A stretch of 64,000 bases of DNA. Source: Trichobilharzia szidati. Lineage: Eukaryota; Platyhelminthes; Trematoda; Strigeidida; Schistosomatidae. The stretch covers positions 61,291,564 through 61,355,563 of the forward strand of contig OX235279.1 of the NCBI GenBank assembly GCA_944472155.2, read 5' to 3'. The position numbers were made by a program, and so were the translations under genes. Below, one piece after another: positions 11,100 to 22,987 of the stretch. The notes beneath the pieces are model-generated. The model worked only from the letters and a program-made list of their open reading frames with translations, made no database searches and was not told the DNA's origin. Position 1 is the stretch's first letter; each line of letters begins with the position of its first letter.

Positions 11100-12080
11100 T
11101 AAAAAGGCTTTGTCAATTAGTATCTCTGTCTCGCAACTGTTCAAATATAATTCCGTAAAAAAAGCAATAACGAAATACATCACTGAGCAATATCCATCAA
11201 TAAAATGCTACACGTATAACCTAAAATTGAGAAAAACCCAAGAACTCACGGGTTCCTTGACATCACCAGCAACCGATAGGCCAATAAACCGAGTGCATGA
11301 TAAACTAAGCCTTGTACATGCAAAAAATAAGTAAAAGGAAACGTTAGAATACTCAAATTTTACATTTATTTTCATCAGACATGCTTGCAAACAAGGCATA
11401 ACTCAACCACACAAACCTGCACACGATGTCAACTAACAGGGACAAATTAAATATCAAACTAGCCGCCACTGTTCTAGCTAGTCAAAGCCGAGAAAAGCGC
11501 GGAAGATTTAAGGCGCGACAACGTATATCCCCACCCGATCATGTGCAAGTTCGAAGACGGCAGAACAATAAGAATAAAAGTACTTTACAATCTTATTTGT
11601 ACCAAACATTTGTTTGTAGACTTGTATTCATCGTGCTTCAATTGCTAAACAATATAAATTCGTTCAAAGAATACTGGTGTTTTGGAGTTAAAGTCGAGAA
11701 AATACATAGTCATAATCGGTTCAAAGCGTCTTCGTTACAATAGGAACTTAGGGCAGTATTCTCTTTGAGAAGCTGTACCTATTTAGAATTCGCAATCGAT
11801 TACTGAACTGGTTAATCAACGCTACCACAGTCCTGAGCAGGCACTAAATCTCAATTTCTTTTGTTGTGAAACTAGGGCTTTATTATACAACGTATGCGTC
11901 CAACGTATTTTATAATACTGCCCGTTCATTCTTAGTGGACTGCGACAGAGTGAGATGCTCAAATTGCAGTGAGTGCAACGGCAATTTACCTCAAGAACTC
12001 TTGGTTTAGAATGTAGTCTCATGCCCGTAAAAATTACTGGTTTCTGTCACAGAAATAAACTATTATTATTATTACTCTGA
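11100..12080. other. No supported gene
   Basis: Short frames only. A basic frame at 11426-11743 (plus) has no recognisable domain. A small ATT run occurs near 12061-12075. Confidence 0.45.
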
Positions 12081-12168
12081 ACGTTGCGACAAACCGAGAT
12101 TAGAACCACTATGGAAAACATGTATCGAGCTAAACCTTATTTTCTACCACAAGCTAACTAATCTTCTC

Positions 12169-12465
12169 TTGCACTCTTCCAGGTCAATAACTAAATCTAC
12201 CGCTGTCATCAGTTACAGTCTTAGAAATCATGACAACCTAGTTCCTATAGAGCATTGCCAGACTTACATGCGGTACAACGTCTTCTTAAATGAGTTTTCA
12301 GTCATTTGGAATAAGCTACCAGCTAATGCGTGTGACGCAAATGCACTTGCAGTGACCATCTCCTCAATAACCAGACTGCTCAACGATGACAATGCACCCC
12401 AGTGTCTAACTCCTACACCCTCTTTTTCACCCTACATAGATATTTTAGGTTCACTAAACGTATAA
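12169..12465 (+). pseudogene. Probable C-terminal relic of a CR1-like retrotransposon ORF2
   Basis: The plus-strand frame includes RNHDNLVPIEHCQTYMRYNVF and then FSVIWNKLPANACDA. The 'R...F..R....WNxLP...' pattern is typical of the last 60-80 residues of CR1/Jockey ORF2 proteins, just before the stop. No reverse-transcriptase core is found upstream, so this would be a 5'-truncated and decayed copy. The resemblance is limited to a short family signature. Confidence 0.45.
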
Positions 12466-12479
12466 GTTACAACAAACTG

Positions 12480-12887
12480 CAATCATAAATGTTAATATTA
12501 GTGGAAGTACATGACAAGCATTTCTACACAGGACATTAATGTTAGTTCACATATAATATAAAAGTTAGCATAACAGGACTAGTTAGTTAGTGTACCAACA
12601 TAATCATAGTCAATACACAGAATATATATGTATATATACATTTATAAACCACTCCTAGAGGACTCCGTTTGCTTTCATATGTGCTTCTGCTACTTGTCTT
12701 CTTTTTTCTCTCACCATTTTAGCTTCTCTGTGGCTTTTAATGAGGATAAAGAACGTTCATTTTCGACCACTTACAATGACAAATGATCTGCAAACATTAC
12801 TGGTCCCATATCTTACAATTCCCTCGTGAATTACTCATTGCATTTCCCCACGACGTAACCTGGATTACAGTTGTGAAATATACCTTT
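12480..12887. other. No supported gene
   Basis: AT-rich, with a short TA-rich patch near 12625-12645. Nothing else was recognised. Confidence 0.5.
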
Positions 12888-12992
12888 ATACCAATAAAAA
12901 AGTATTGATTTATAATACTTCACGATTGTATCTTACAACATAACTGATCGTGTCTAATAAAATAGCTTGCATTTCTTGAAAACACCCGTTTA
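12888..12992 (+). repeat. Diverged dispersed repeat, copy 2
   Basis: Same orientation and order of matching words as 9021-9120. It lies about 120 bases left of the SINE tail, so the two may once have been part of a larger repeat. Confidence 0.55.
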
Positions 12993-13111
12993 TAAGAATA
13001 TATAAACTGCCATTATTAGTCTACATTGTGTACAATTCACTTGTGATGTTACGATGAAAATGCTGGCAAAATTATACAAGTGTATCACTTATTTTAAATT
13101 AATACCCGATT

Positions 13112-13315
13112 GGGATTTTTTATTTTATTTTTTTATTTTGATTTACAGCTTGATTCCACACCGTGTTTTCAGTACAAGTATGGAATTTTCAGCGTGGATA
13201 TCGGTAGCCCAAATTTTACAGGCCGACCATAGATATCGGGTGTGCGCCGGCAGGGGATCGAACCCCGGACCATGTGCATGGTCGGCGAGAGTCCTAACCA
13301 CTGTGCCACCGACGC
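13112..13315 (-). mobile_element. tRNA-derived SINE with intact Pol III promoter
   Basis: On the minus strand a 72-nt tRNA-like head (13315-13244) is followed by about 100 nt of body and an A-rich tail (13145-13112). The head has a fully paired 7-bp acceptor-like stem (GCGTCGG with CCGGCGC, one G-U pair). It has a perfect A box (GGCACAGTGG inside 13308-13298), a perfect B box (GGTTCGATCCC, 13264-13254) and a 5-bp T-stem with a 7-nt loop. The anticodon arm cannot fold normally; instead GACCAT/ATGGTC forms a different hairpin. It is therefore not a functional tRNA but a SINE head. No target-site duplication was found by eye. Confidence 0.75.
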
Positions 13316-14860
13316 ACAAGAATAAGACTCGATGCCGTACACACCAAAGTTATATGGGGGAATTACTTCAAGTTTTATTTTTTCTCAAGTATTTGTAATC
13401 CATCCAAAACATACTTGGTTTTTTTGTTAATGCGAAGACAATATTTACATATTTCTTGATGTGCTCCATTGAATGTCTAGTTATCATATTGTTCCCATAG
13501 ACAAAATGACTGCAACCACATTATTTAACCATGAACCAAATTTATGTAATTTAAATAATACTTATCCACGCCTACACAGGTAGGAAAAAATGTACTTTGT
13601 TAAATTACTATTATTAAATATGCTAACTAATCGCATATGTAATTTATCAAATTGATGATGCCTGTAAACTGGCATCCCTCATGTAAAAAATGAGAATAGA
13701 TTATTGTTATCTATGGTAGATTTATTTTCACTTTGTGAAATTTTAGACAACATTTTCTCGAAATTATAGCTTTCATTTACTAATATATGGCGTAAAGCAT
13801 CAGTATCTACAGCTGGAGAAACACAGAATACATTTGTTTGATATGTATATAACCACTTCTATGAGAATCTGGGACTAGTGTTCGCAGCAAATTAGATATA
13901 TATACCACATATGATTCATTTTCTCACATATATATCGTAGATACACTTCTCTGTAAATTAAGTTCCACTTTTCGCCCAGAGGAATCTGATCGGCTGTTTC
14001 AAGGTCGTCTGAAGTTGGTGTCTATTCCTTACTGTTGCCCCATCAGCAAAAGTATACAACATATGAGGTTAAAATAATTAACAAAACGAACTAGCGTACC
14101 TTATCATATCGATATCTAATCCTTTGAACTGCAAGAAACCATCACAAAAATTCCTTATCATGAGTGTCTTTAAGTAATTTGGCATTTTCTTAATGAAACA
14201 GTACGCATTTCAACTACTTGTATACTGGCTGCAAATTACAGGCGGATAAGGACACCATCATTTGCTGTTTATGCTAAAAACGGTTCATTTCAAACGATTT
14301 TTAGCAGGAATACAAGCATAACAGTGTATGAAACGACAAATAATTACCTAAATATGAGGTTTTTTCAATAAACATAGCCTATAGAAATCAGCTGATCAAG
14401 TGACCAACGGCAGTAAACAGAGTGCTAAAGTTTACGTAGAAGCAGGTTAAACTAGTGCACAAGTTCATTTATAGGTCGTTTGATATAATTGGACGGTTAA
14501 AACAATAATTAATCCAGATGCAATTAACCATTTTGGAGGAAAGCTTCTTGGCAGCCCAGTGATTTGAGGAGACCGCCTTACGTTGAAGAATTTGAGATCA
14601 TAATATCCGCTGGACGACATATGAAAGACTTATTAAGAGTGACAGCAACAACTGAAGAAGGATTGTTATTTGTTTGCTAACAACTGGTGGTTTCGATAAA
14701 AATCTTCCAAATATTTGATGAGGTTCTGCGCAGTTAGAGCATTTCGTCATAGACCATATTTAATCCCTGCAATTCTGATTAAATAAAGAGTTTAGTAACT
14801 AAACACCAGGACTGTCCTTCATTTTGTATAACTCCTTTTATTCTCGACCATGCTTTCTGA
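13316..14860. other. No supported gene
   Basis: AT-rich non-coding DNA with many stops in all frames. Nothing was recognised. Confidence 0.5.
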
Positions 14861-14861
14861 G

Positions 14862-15570
14862 CTAAGAAGGGGAGGGGCGCTTAAACTTTAGGAGTGTCTC
14901 TTTCGGACAACAAACATCATGGCAGTGTTTGTGGTAACATGTTACGTTTGTGGTTGTGTGATCTGGAACTTGTTCAGTAAATAAGTCCCAATTACTATCA
15001 TTCAACATGCTCCTTAGATCCTGTATATTATCGTGGGAGTAACATCTATGTTGTATTTTCTTGCCAAAAGTGCAAGAAGACCCTTTGTGCAGCTTTCCAT
15101 ATATTTCGGGCCATATGCGTATGATGCAGTGATAAGAAATAAGTAGTGGAGTCATTTTCCAAGCTCCAAATATGCCAAAGTCATTGTAAACCCCAGACCC
15201 AGAGTATTTTCTAGCCGTGTTGAGAAGTTGACAATATTTTCATGACCCTGCGATGTAAGGAAACTGAAGTCCCAAGAATTGAAGTCACCAGTAACTATTG
15301 ATAAGGAGTTGCAGCAAAGGAAGTGAACTCATCAGCAAATGAGGACATTTCTGAGAGACTACATCCATGTGTAATATGGATGTTTGAAATGCATATGCAG
15401 TTATACTTCAGCAGGTGTTTCAGTCAACATGCAAACATTGAGGCAGTTAAATTTGTCACTACAGAGTCTGAAACATACATTATTTGACGTTCATCGCCGA
15501 GGATTGATGAAGGTTGCAACGCCACTGCCACAATCCCCCTTAGAACTACGCCAATCTTCTCCGAATAATC
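14862..15570 (-). pseudogene. Decayed endonuclease and linker region of a CR1-like retrotransposon
   Basis: Read on the minus strand, but in shifting frames, the pieces are in the right order and roughly the right spacing. SGVATFINP lies near 15530-15503 (compare the GGG segment of the intact element), VTGDFNSWDF at about 15292-15266 and LLISYHCII near 15143 (the SDH motif with Asp replaced by Tyr). A linker follows (DLRSMLNDSNWDLF then FKRPSPS, ending at 14862). The GVATFI-to-GDFN distance of about 225 bp matches about 240 bp in the intact element. Frameshifts and stops show it is dead. Confidence 0.5.
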
Positions 15571-18500
15571 TAAAACCATTTGGACAGTCTAAATTATCAT
15601 CATATAGGTCATGGAGCCAGATTTACCGAAGAGTTATGATCCCTGCATTGCGGTATATATTGGAGGACATGAGGGATTGCAGAGAGTTAATTTTGCGGGG
15701 CAGGGAGCTATAGTTTGTTCTCATAATCTCAGGAGCGATCGTCTGGTGTACAGGGGTGTGATTTTAAGCGCGTTGCAGCCCAACATGGTTCTTTTTCTTA
15801 GGTTTTGTGGAAGTTTGCGAATCCGCGGTTTTTAAGCATTTTAAATATTCACGAGTGTATACAAAGGATTGTAGGTTATATTTTAATGGGTTAAAGATAT
15901 TGAAACGAGACATTAGATGCAATATGATGATGGATAGATAATTGGTAGCCCAATATTCATGCTTGCTGATATATATCGGTCATGCCATACTTGTACTTCC
16001 AGCGATTTTGACATAATTTTTACTTTCAGTGTAGAATAATTCACAGTTTAGTTTGCCATTGTTACCTGGAGGTGTGCCGTGAACATCCATCTATATCTGG
16101 TACTTTTTGACGTTTCGCTTAATTCTTCGTGCATGAACTCTAAACGTCTAAATTTTTTAAAATAGTGATGGCTTCATTCTACGGAGCGCCTGCGTAATGC
16201 GTAGAGTTTTCAGCGGAGTTTGCTACGTGGTATTCGCTTTTCTTTCATGACCTTCACATAAAAGATTAATTGGTAGTAGATAGTGTGGCATAGTTCTATA
16301 TGACCTGAATCGAAAACCTATCCATCTCTTCTTTTCCTCCTCCCACAAATGCACGACATATTGCTGAATGTTGGTTTTATGGAGTCAAGGAGTACATTTT
16401 ATGAATCGACGACACCACTGAGGAACGGTCACCTCACGTATTGGCATAAGCTGCCATCGAGGATAGTGCTTTCTCCCATGTTGAGTAAAAGCTTGCGAAT
16501 CAGTAGATTGTAAACGTCTTCAGTACTCGCCAGAATCATACTTTACCAGATTTGGACAAAATTTGTTTTGTTCCCTTACATTCCCAGTGGAACGTAGGGC
16601 TTTAAGCTAGAGCTTTGAAATTCGGGTGGCAGTGGTGTTTACTTTAACGGGATGGAGTGGCTGGCGTCATGCTCAACCTTCCCACTTTACTGGTCTCATA
16701 ACCTGTTTAGAGAGGTTGAGGTGTGCACAAACATTGTCTCGAACCTCGAACCTCCTGCGGCGTTGTCTAGCATTCTATGGACATACGAGTGATACACATT
16801 TAAACAAACTGGTAAAGAGAAATTATATGCAACATGGTGTTGGATGTGCGTTTTAGATCGGGTTTTGAGCAGGCCCCCATTGCACCGTACAGGGCTTGCA
16901 TTTCGTCACATTTCGTTGAATTTTTCGTCTATGTTCTCTAAATATCTAGGCACATATCACTGATCTGTCGAAGTGATCACATATTTTGTTGCCCTCTGTG
17001 AATGACCACACTGCTTTTCTTGCTTTCTGACAAGTCACTGACTGTATGAAACAAACAATTTGAGTCAACGGGTTTGATCATATACGCCTATTGTGTTCCT
17101 CACGTTCTTGTAGACATTTACTCCTCTAAAGTGTGTAACAACGAGGCAGAAGATCCCCTTTGGTACCTCGTGAAATTTTGTGTACTTTTATAACTATCAT
17201 ACTGACTGACGTCTGCTCTAGGGCAGTCAACAAAACCACATAATATTTCTAACGTGAAGCTATCTGCAGTGTTCTGTTCGGTTTAGTTACTTTTGTTCCT
17301 GATCTTTTCCTGCCATGTGTGTTGAATTTCACTCATGAGTCATATCTCATATATGTTTCTTAGGCAAGCAGGGAGAAATCTCATAGTCATTCCCATGAAG
17401 ATATGAGGTCAACGTATTTGTCGAAGTACATGAAGACCTATAACCCCCTCTCAAAATAACCTGGAGGTAGCACAGTTCATATCGAAGCACTCATGTTAGA
17501 CCCCCACTCAACAGTCAATTCGTTCAGTCTGCTCAACGAAGGATATTCAGTTCAGGCCATTCTGATGTTGGGTTTTTTGGCAGATATAAGGCTAGTCGTA
17601 CCTCTCCTGTTGTTGCTGAATGGTATAAATCCATTTGAATTTTCATTTTTATTAACAATTCAGAGATATTCTCTGTTTTTATTGGCACATAATGAGAGAC
17701 TTTGTGAATGAAATGTTAAATATAGTGACTTGAAACAAATGCTCTCAGATTCCACCTTAAAAATGGATTTATCACTGCTGCATAGCCCAATGCAGATTAA
17801 AATATAGATGAACCAAAGGTGAATGAATAAAAGCAGATACAACCTAATTCGTTTCGCAGTGCCCCAACCTACCGTTAATGTATCAATTAGCCATTTTATA
17901 AGCCTCAGTCATTTAAGAGGAACTGTGTTCGAAATATATATGCAGTACGTCCAAAAAGGCACTTCAAAACACTTGAGAAGACCGCAAAACAATTGGCCGT
18001 GACATCAACCAACGCACTAAAACAGTGAAGATGAATGCCGGATATTGAAACTATATGCTACTGTCCCTACCGATTTTCATAACTTTCTGAGGTATTCAAT
18101 GACGTCAAGGCAACGTCCACCTTAGTAGCCGTCTGCGAGAACAATCGCAAGTGACGTAGAACACGGAGAACAGTCAAAGAAATAAAATTCCTCCACAACG
18201 GCAGAAATAAGCACTTGGCAATTTATTACTAGCTGGCTTATAAAACTAATTGAAATTTGATAGTGTAGGCGTAGTACCAAATTAGAACTGTTTAGTGCGC
18301 CAAGATTGATATAGGTTGTTCAAAGGTTTTAGTTCTAAAACTGGTGGTCACTGGATCGCCATAGCCTAGATCCTTATGTGTATGACTCTTGTGGCCTTTT
18401 TTATTGAGACGGTCGTTATTTATAGAGTGCTTCAACAACGTTTTCGTTCTTCTCTTAATACATACTTTGTCCCAGGTTGCTTGATATATCATATTGTGTA

Positions 18501-19580
18501 GTGTCTATTATACTAAAATTGAGGGGAGTCTGTCAACTTAATTGTTTATATTAGTCGTTCCCATCCGTTAGACTGTACCTCCAATTTTATGTCTAGCAAA
18601 AGTTTTTCGTCGTCGTACAACGTTTGAGTGTAATTATTCTTTTTCTTTCATTCCTCAAAATGACTTTTCGACAGCGTGGTTGTGGCGAGAAAGTTGGATT
18701 TATATGAAATATATACAGCGATATAAGAATTTCAAATATTCTCACGCAGTTCGAGTTATTTTGTGTACCTTATTTATGTTGCGAATATCTGGGCAACTTG
18801 GAGTAAATTTCCTTCCCAAATTTAACTTTAAGTACATTGCAGGCAGTACTACAGCTTCAGCACATAAACGAAACGTTTTAGCAGGTTAGATTAGATGTAG
18901 ACAGATATGAGGTGGAGCAAGGCATATGTGATGGATATGTGGTGAGCTTAAGCTGGATTTTCCGCAGTCACTAAAATCCCGCAAAGGACGCAACAAAACC
19001 TTCGTGTTGCAGAAGTTGCGCAGTTTGCCTTACAGATTGTAAAAATACGCTACTGCTATGTGCTAACCACGTTTACTATACATGCATTATCATCGTTACC
19101 AAGATTTAGAAGTAAATATTTTTCCTTCCCACCAAGTTTTCGTCATAATTCACATGCACAAAATGTTAAGGATAATAATGACTTACTTTGTCATCAGAGT
19201 GAATACTTGTCGGTGTTCAATCACCGTTTACCTCCACTGAAATCACTGAGTAGTTTGTTTAATGCTAGTTAATTTTGCTTGAGATATAAGTATGCTGTAG
19301 GCTGTAGTCTTTAAAATCGTTTGATGCTACTGATAAGTGGTATTAATCTAGGAATCTTTAATCTAGGAATATTTCACTTTGTTTTAGCCGTCAGGATTTA
19401 GAACTGTGTGTTGTCCTATGAACTCGTGGTCATTCGTAACATGTGTGAAATCTGCCTGTCGAATTGTAACTTCAAGCTTTCGAAATAGCATTCAACTTCA
19501 CTAATACGTTACTTTTTGAGGAACTTTCTCACATCCGTACACTGCTGAAAGTAGCAATCATATATTATGGATTGCTGCCA
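15571..19580. other. No supported gene
   Basis: Open frames up to 109 codons on both strands, none with a recognisable domain or convincing splice sites. Nothing else was seen. Confidence 0.45.
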
Positions 19581-19589
19581 TGTTGTGTT

Positions 19590-19862
19590 CTCACCACATA
19601 CAACACTTTCTCTTCTTTACGTTACGGCTAACATTGCTCGTCGAGAAAAGTCGTAGCTTAATATGCCTAACATAAGTCTTAGCCATCTCAGTCAGTGAGC
19701 CTTCACAATCGCCAGGAAGCCTTGGACCCAGGTTACGTGCTAGTTGGCACTCATAAGTGTGGCGTATCTGCAACCTTGGAGGAAGTTATGTCCCTTCTGA
19801 GATTCTGACCTGCGTCACCCAGTGCTGCAGTCAGAGATGTTACTACTGAGCTATTCAGGCTC
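19590..19862 (-). repeat. Degenerate tRNA-like dispersed element
   Basis: From 19860 on the minus strand the sequence begins like a tRNA, with a TAGCTCAGTAGTAAC A-box region. It continues through a segment ending in a decayed B box (GGTCAGAATCTC in place of GGTTCGAATCCC). Downstream, in minus orientation, is about 200 nt of non-coding body. The layout suggests an old tRNA-derived SINE-like repeat. The left boundary is uncertain. Confidence 0.45.
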
Positions 19863-19869
19863 GCGATTG

Positions 19870-22800
19870 ACAAACGTTTTCAGCACAATCCGTTTAGTGA
19901 CATTGATTATCGAGTGGTTAAGCTCAGCACGGGGGATTTAACTGAGGGACTGGTGGATGAAATGTGGCAACGTTTGCCTGTTTTTTATATCCGGTGGTTA
20001 CATCTCAAGGCCATTAGGTAGGACGGAGCGACCTGCCTCACAGTAACGTCGTCTTTCGTTGTCAGCCAGCCATCAATACTATTTAGCAAATGTGCAGTCT
20101 GCATCCCTGCTGAGGTTACATTAAGGAGGTCGGTATACCTCGATTTCCTCAGTGAAACTGACCACTGACATACCATAAAAGCTCCTTGAATGAAACGAGT
20201 ACGAAAGGGGTGATAGATACCGAAAGCTAGTGGGTTGTAGAAGACATCAGCACTAGGAAATTGTTGTCGGCCTTAGGAGGCAAATAGCTTTAGAAAAGCT
20301 TTGGTAATCGATTCTTACAACTTTTGCAGTTGTATTATAATGATGCTACTGACTGGTTGTTTATTGTTAATACTGACGTAAGTTTGTCCTAGTTGTCCTA
20401 CCAGTTGTTAGTATGACTGAGTAATTGTTGCTCGCGCCCGCCGAGCTAGTGTTGGAATGCTGAACAACTTCTCGTTGATATGTACAACTTGTCATTCCGC
20501 GTTTTCGTAGATAGTCTATAATTTTTGTCTGAACCCTTTCATATAAAGTGATGGAAGCTAGTGATTTCCCCTAGAGCTTCCCAATACTAACATTTTTATT
20601 TTAGTTATACATGTAGAGAGAGAGAGAGTGAGTTTATCGACCTTCGATGTCATGGGATTTGACAGAGTGCCATGAGGAGTTATGGTTGATTTCAAGTATA
20701 CTAAGGATTGCATCTTTTAATATAAGGATACTGACAGCAACAATTTTCTAAATCCTGTGCTTCACTCATTTGAAGTGTAAGGTAACACTGGAGAATTGGT
20801 CTCACCAAGTCGTAGTTTAAAGGAAGCGAATGAGATGATTAGATGTATTAACCGTTTACATCAGCTGTTTACTGACGAATAGTAGTTCAACAGTTGGTAG
20901 TAGGTTATCTTTAGGCCAGTACGTATGCTGTGCAGCACTTTTTGCCCCACTCTGTGGACGTCTGAAAGTAGATGTGAAAGTATAACGTTTCATCCACTTC
21001 ACTACTCAAGTTAAGTGAAACTGTTGTCATTCATATTGATATTGGACGCATAATGTAAGTCAGTCAAAGTGAATCACTGACGTTTTACTTAGTCGGTTGG
21101 ATCATGTGTAGGGTGCGTGGATGGGGCCATTAGAACGTTATCCGTCAATTGGCTGAGACCCTTGGTGATATAAATATAAATTTTGGTTGACTGGTGAATC
21201 GTTACAGAACTCTCCACAGGTGGGCATCTGCTCATGTATAATAGGGTAGTTGAAGATGGAAAAATGCACAGTCGTTTTCAAAATCCTAGTGATTAGCATC
21301 GAATGATTTCATAGGGAATTCTCAGCATTATGAGAGATCCTCAATAAGGCCCCGTACACCCGATGTACTCGTTCTCACACCAACATCCCATCACTTCATG
21401 GGCCTGCGTTAATTTGTCATTTGAGCAAATCAATCTTATTTAATCTAACATTGATTGTCATAAAAGGACACAAAAATGTATTCTCTGCCATCTGAATAAC
21501 GAGTATCTTCATTGACTTCCATTAGATTACTGCCCTTTATACCTGTTTTTGTCCGTTGTAATATCTTTTTAATTATCTTGTTTCTCACACTGTTACAAAG
21601 GGAGGCAGTAGTTACACAATGAAAAAGCATAATTTAGTAGGTTTTTCGAACACATTTTATTCTTCGTATTCAAATTCGTCAGCTTTGAATAAACTTCTCA
21701 GTTACATGAAGTGTGTAATACAGTTAATCATGACATCTGTCAAATGGATTGTCATTTTAAATTAAACGAGTAGCGACGCGAAGAAGAAGACATGACAGTG
21801 CTTCAGATTATTCAAATTATTCCTAAGACCGAAAATTCTTATATCTGTAAGCGTATGAATATGTACCTAAAATCGGTCAGGGAATACTCAACTAGCATAT
21901 TTCGTTTCGAATAAGAAATTCCTTGATAGAGTTTGACATAAGGTAATAATTGTTCACGATAAATATCACTCGCTTGTGTGTTATGAAATGAGGATGAGTA
22001 CAGAGCCTCGTGTTACTTTGCTTATGGAACTGCGCTGATAAGCATGCTACAGGTTCTGATCGTTACATACATACCTGTGCCTTGTTTGGTTTTCTTATTT
22101 TGGCCTATAAATCTGTTTGTCGTGTTAACATTACAAGAAACCATTTGCGAATTAAACCAGTCCAACCCTACCTGATTCCTGAAACTGCGGCAAATATTTC
22201 GAGTCGATCAGTAGCAGATCACTGTTGTTTTATACTATGTCTCTCCATATTTAAAACCAATACGTTATGCGCTCATTTTATTAAACCATTATCAGTGTCT
22301 ATTTCTGTGATTGTAATCTAGGAATTGCTGCTGAGGTGCGTCATCATGCGACACTAGTTTCCTGTTACATAGGTTATTTTCGAACCTTTTATCTCTTTGT
22401 GAAAGGTTACATTCTTTTACGTAAAACCTATTTCTCAGTTAGCTCGTTTGTTGTTACTTGTGGATATTCCTGGTCTCTAATTGCATCACTGAATGGGATG
22501 GAGGTGTATGCTGATCGTTGTCTGAGATCTAGTCGAACAACTTGCAGTTGGTGCTGTCCAGCTGAGACGGACGTACCCATGGCATCGCTAAATATTAGTG
22601 TCAGAATTACAATAGAAAAGCTCACCAACAAATATACAATTGCGTGAATGTTTGTTCTGTGACATCATAGTTTTGATCTAATTTAACATCTTCAAAAAGC
22701 TTGCTATACAAAGAAGGGTTTACTTATCGGTACAGCAGCTTTAGCTTCTGTCAAATTTACAACAGGGAGCTTGGTCAGTTTTTTGCTCAGAAGTCGAAAT

Positions 22801-22960
22801 AAAAGGTTTGACAAGTCAACCCGACGTGGCAGTTGGATTACTAATTCTAACAGTTTAATTTTATTGTCTTTAGTAACACTGTTAATGTATAACTTTCAAC
22901 TCAAAAGTTGGATTACAATTTTAATTTATCAGAACAACCATTGTAATGGTGTATATTCGG
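19870..22960. other. No supported gene; a GA microsatellite at about 20613-20628
   Basis: This is the region upstream of the DSCC1 gene. Short frames only. The minus-strand frame near 22640-22428 has a hydrophobic, signal-peptide-like start but no ATG before it. No promoter motif was identified. Confidence 0.45.
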
Positions 22961-22974
22961 TTCTTTCATTTCAG
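22961..22974 (+). promoter_or_regulatory. 3' splice site just before the DSCC1 start codon
   Basis: TTCTTTCATTTCAG ends 13 nt before the preferred ATG at 22988. It is either the acceptor of a 5'-UTR intron or a spliced-leader trans-splice site, which trematodes use for some mRNAs. It also argues against starting at the in-frame ATG at 22946, which would be removed by this splice. Confidence 0.55.
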
Positions 22975-22987
22975 ATTCGCTGTAAAT

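Noticed and set aside
13244..13315. Genuine tRNA gene
   Set aside because: The anticodon arm and D stem do not fold, and the sequence continues into a body and A-rich tail as in a SINE.
22428..22650. First exon of a secreted protein on the minus strand (hydrophobic start, then TSVSAGQ)
   Set aside because: No ATG precedes the hydrophobic stretch in frame and the 3' end lacks a convincing donor.
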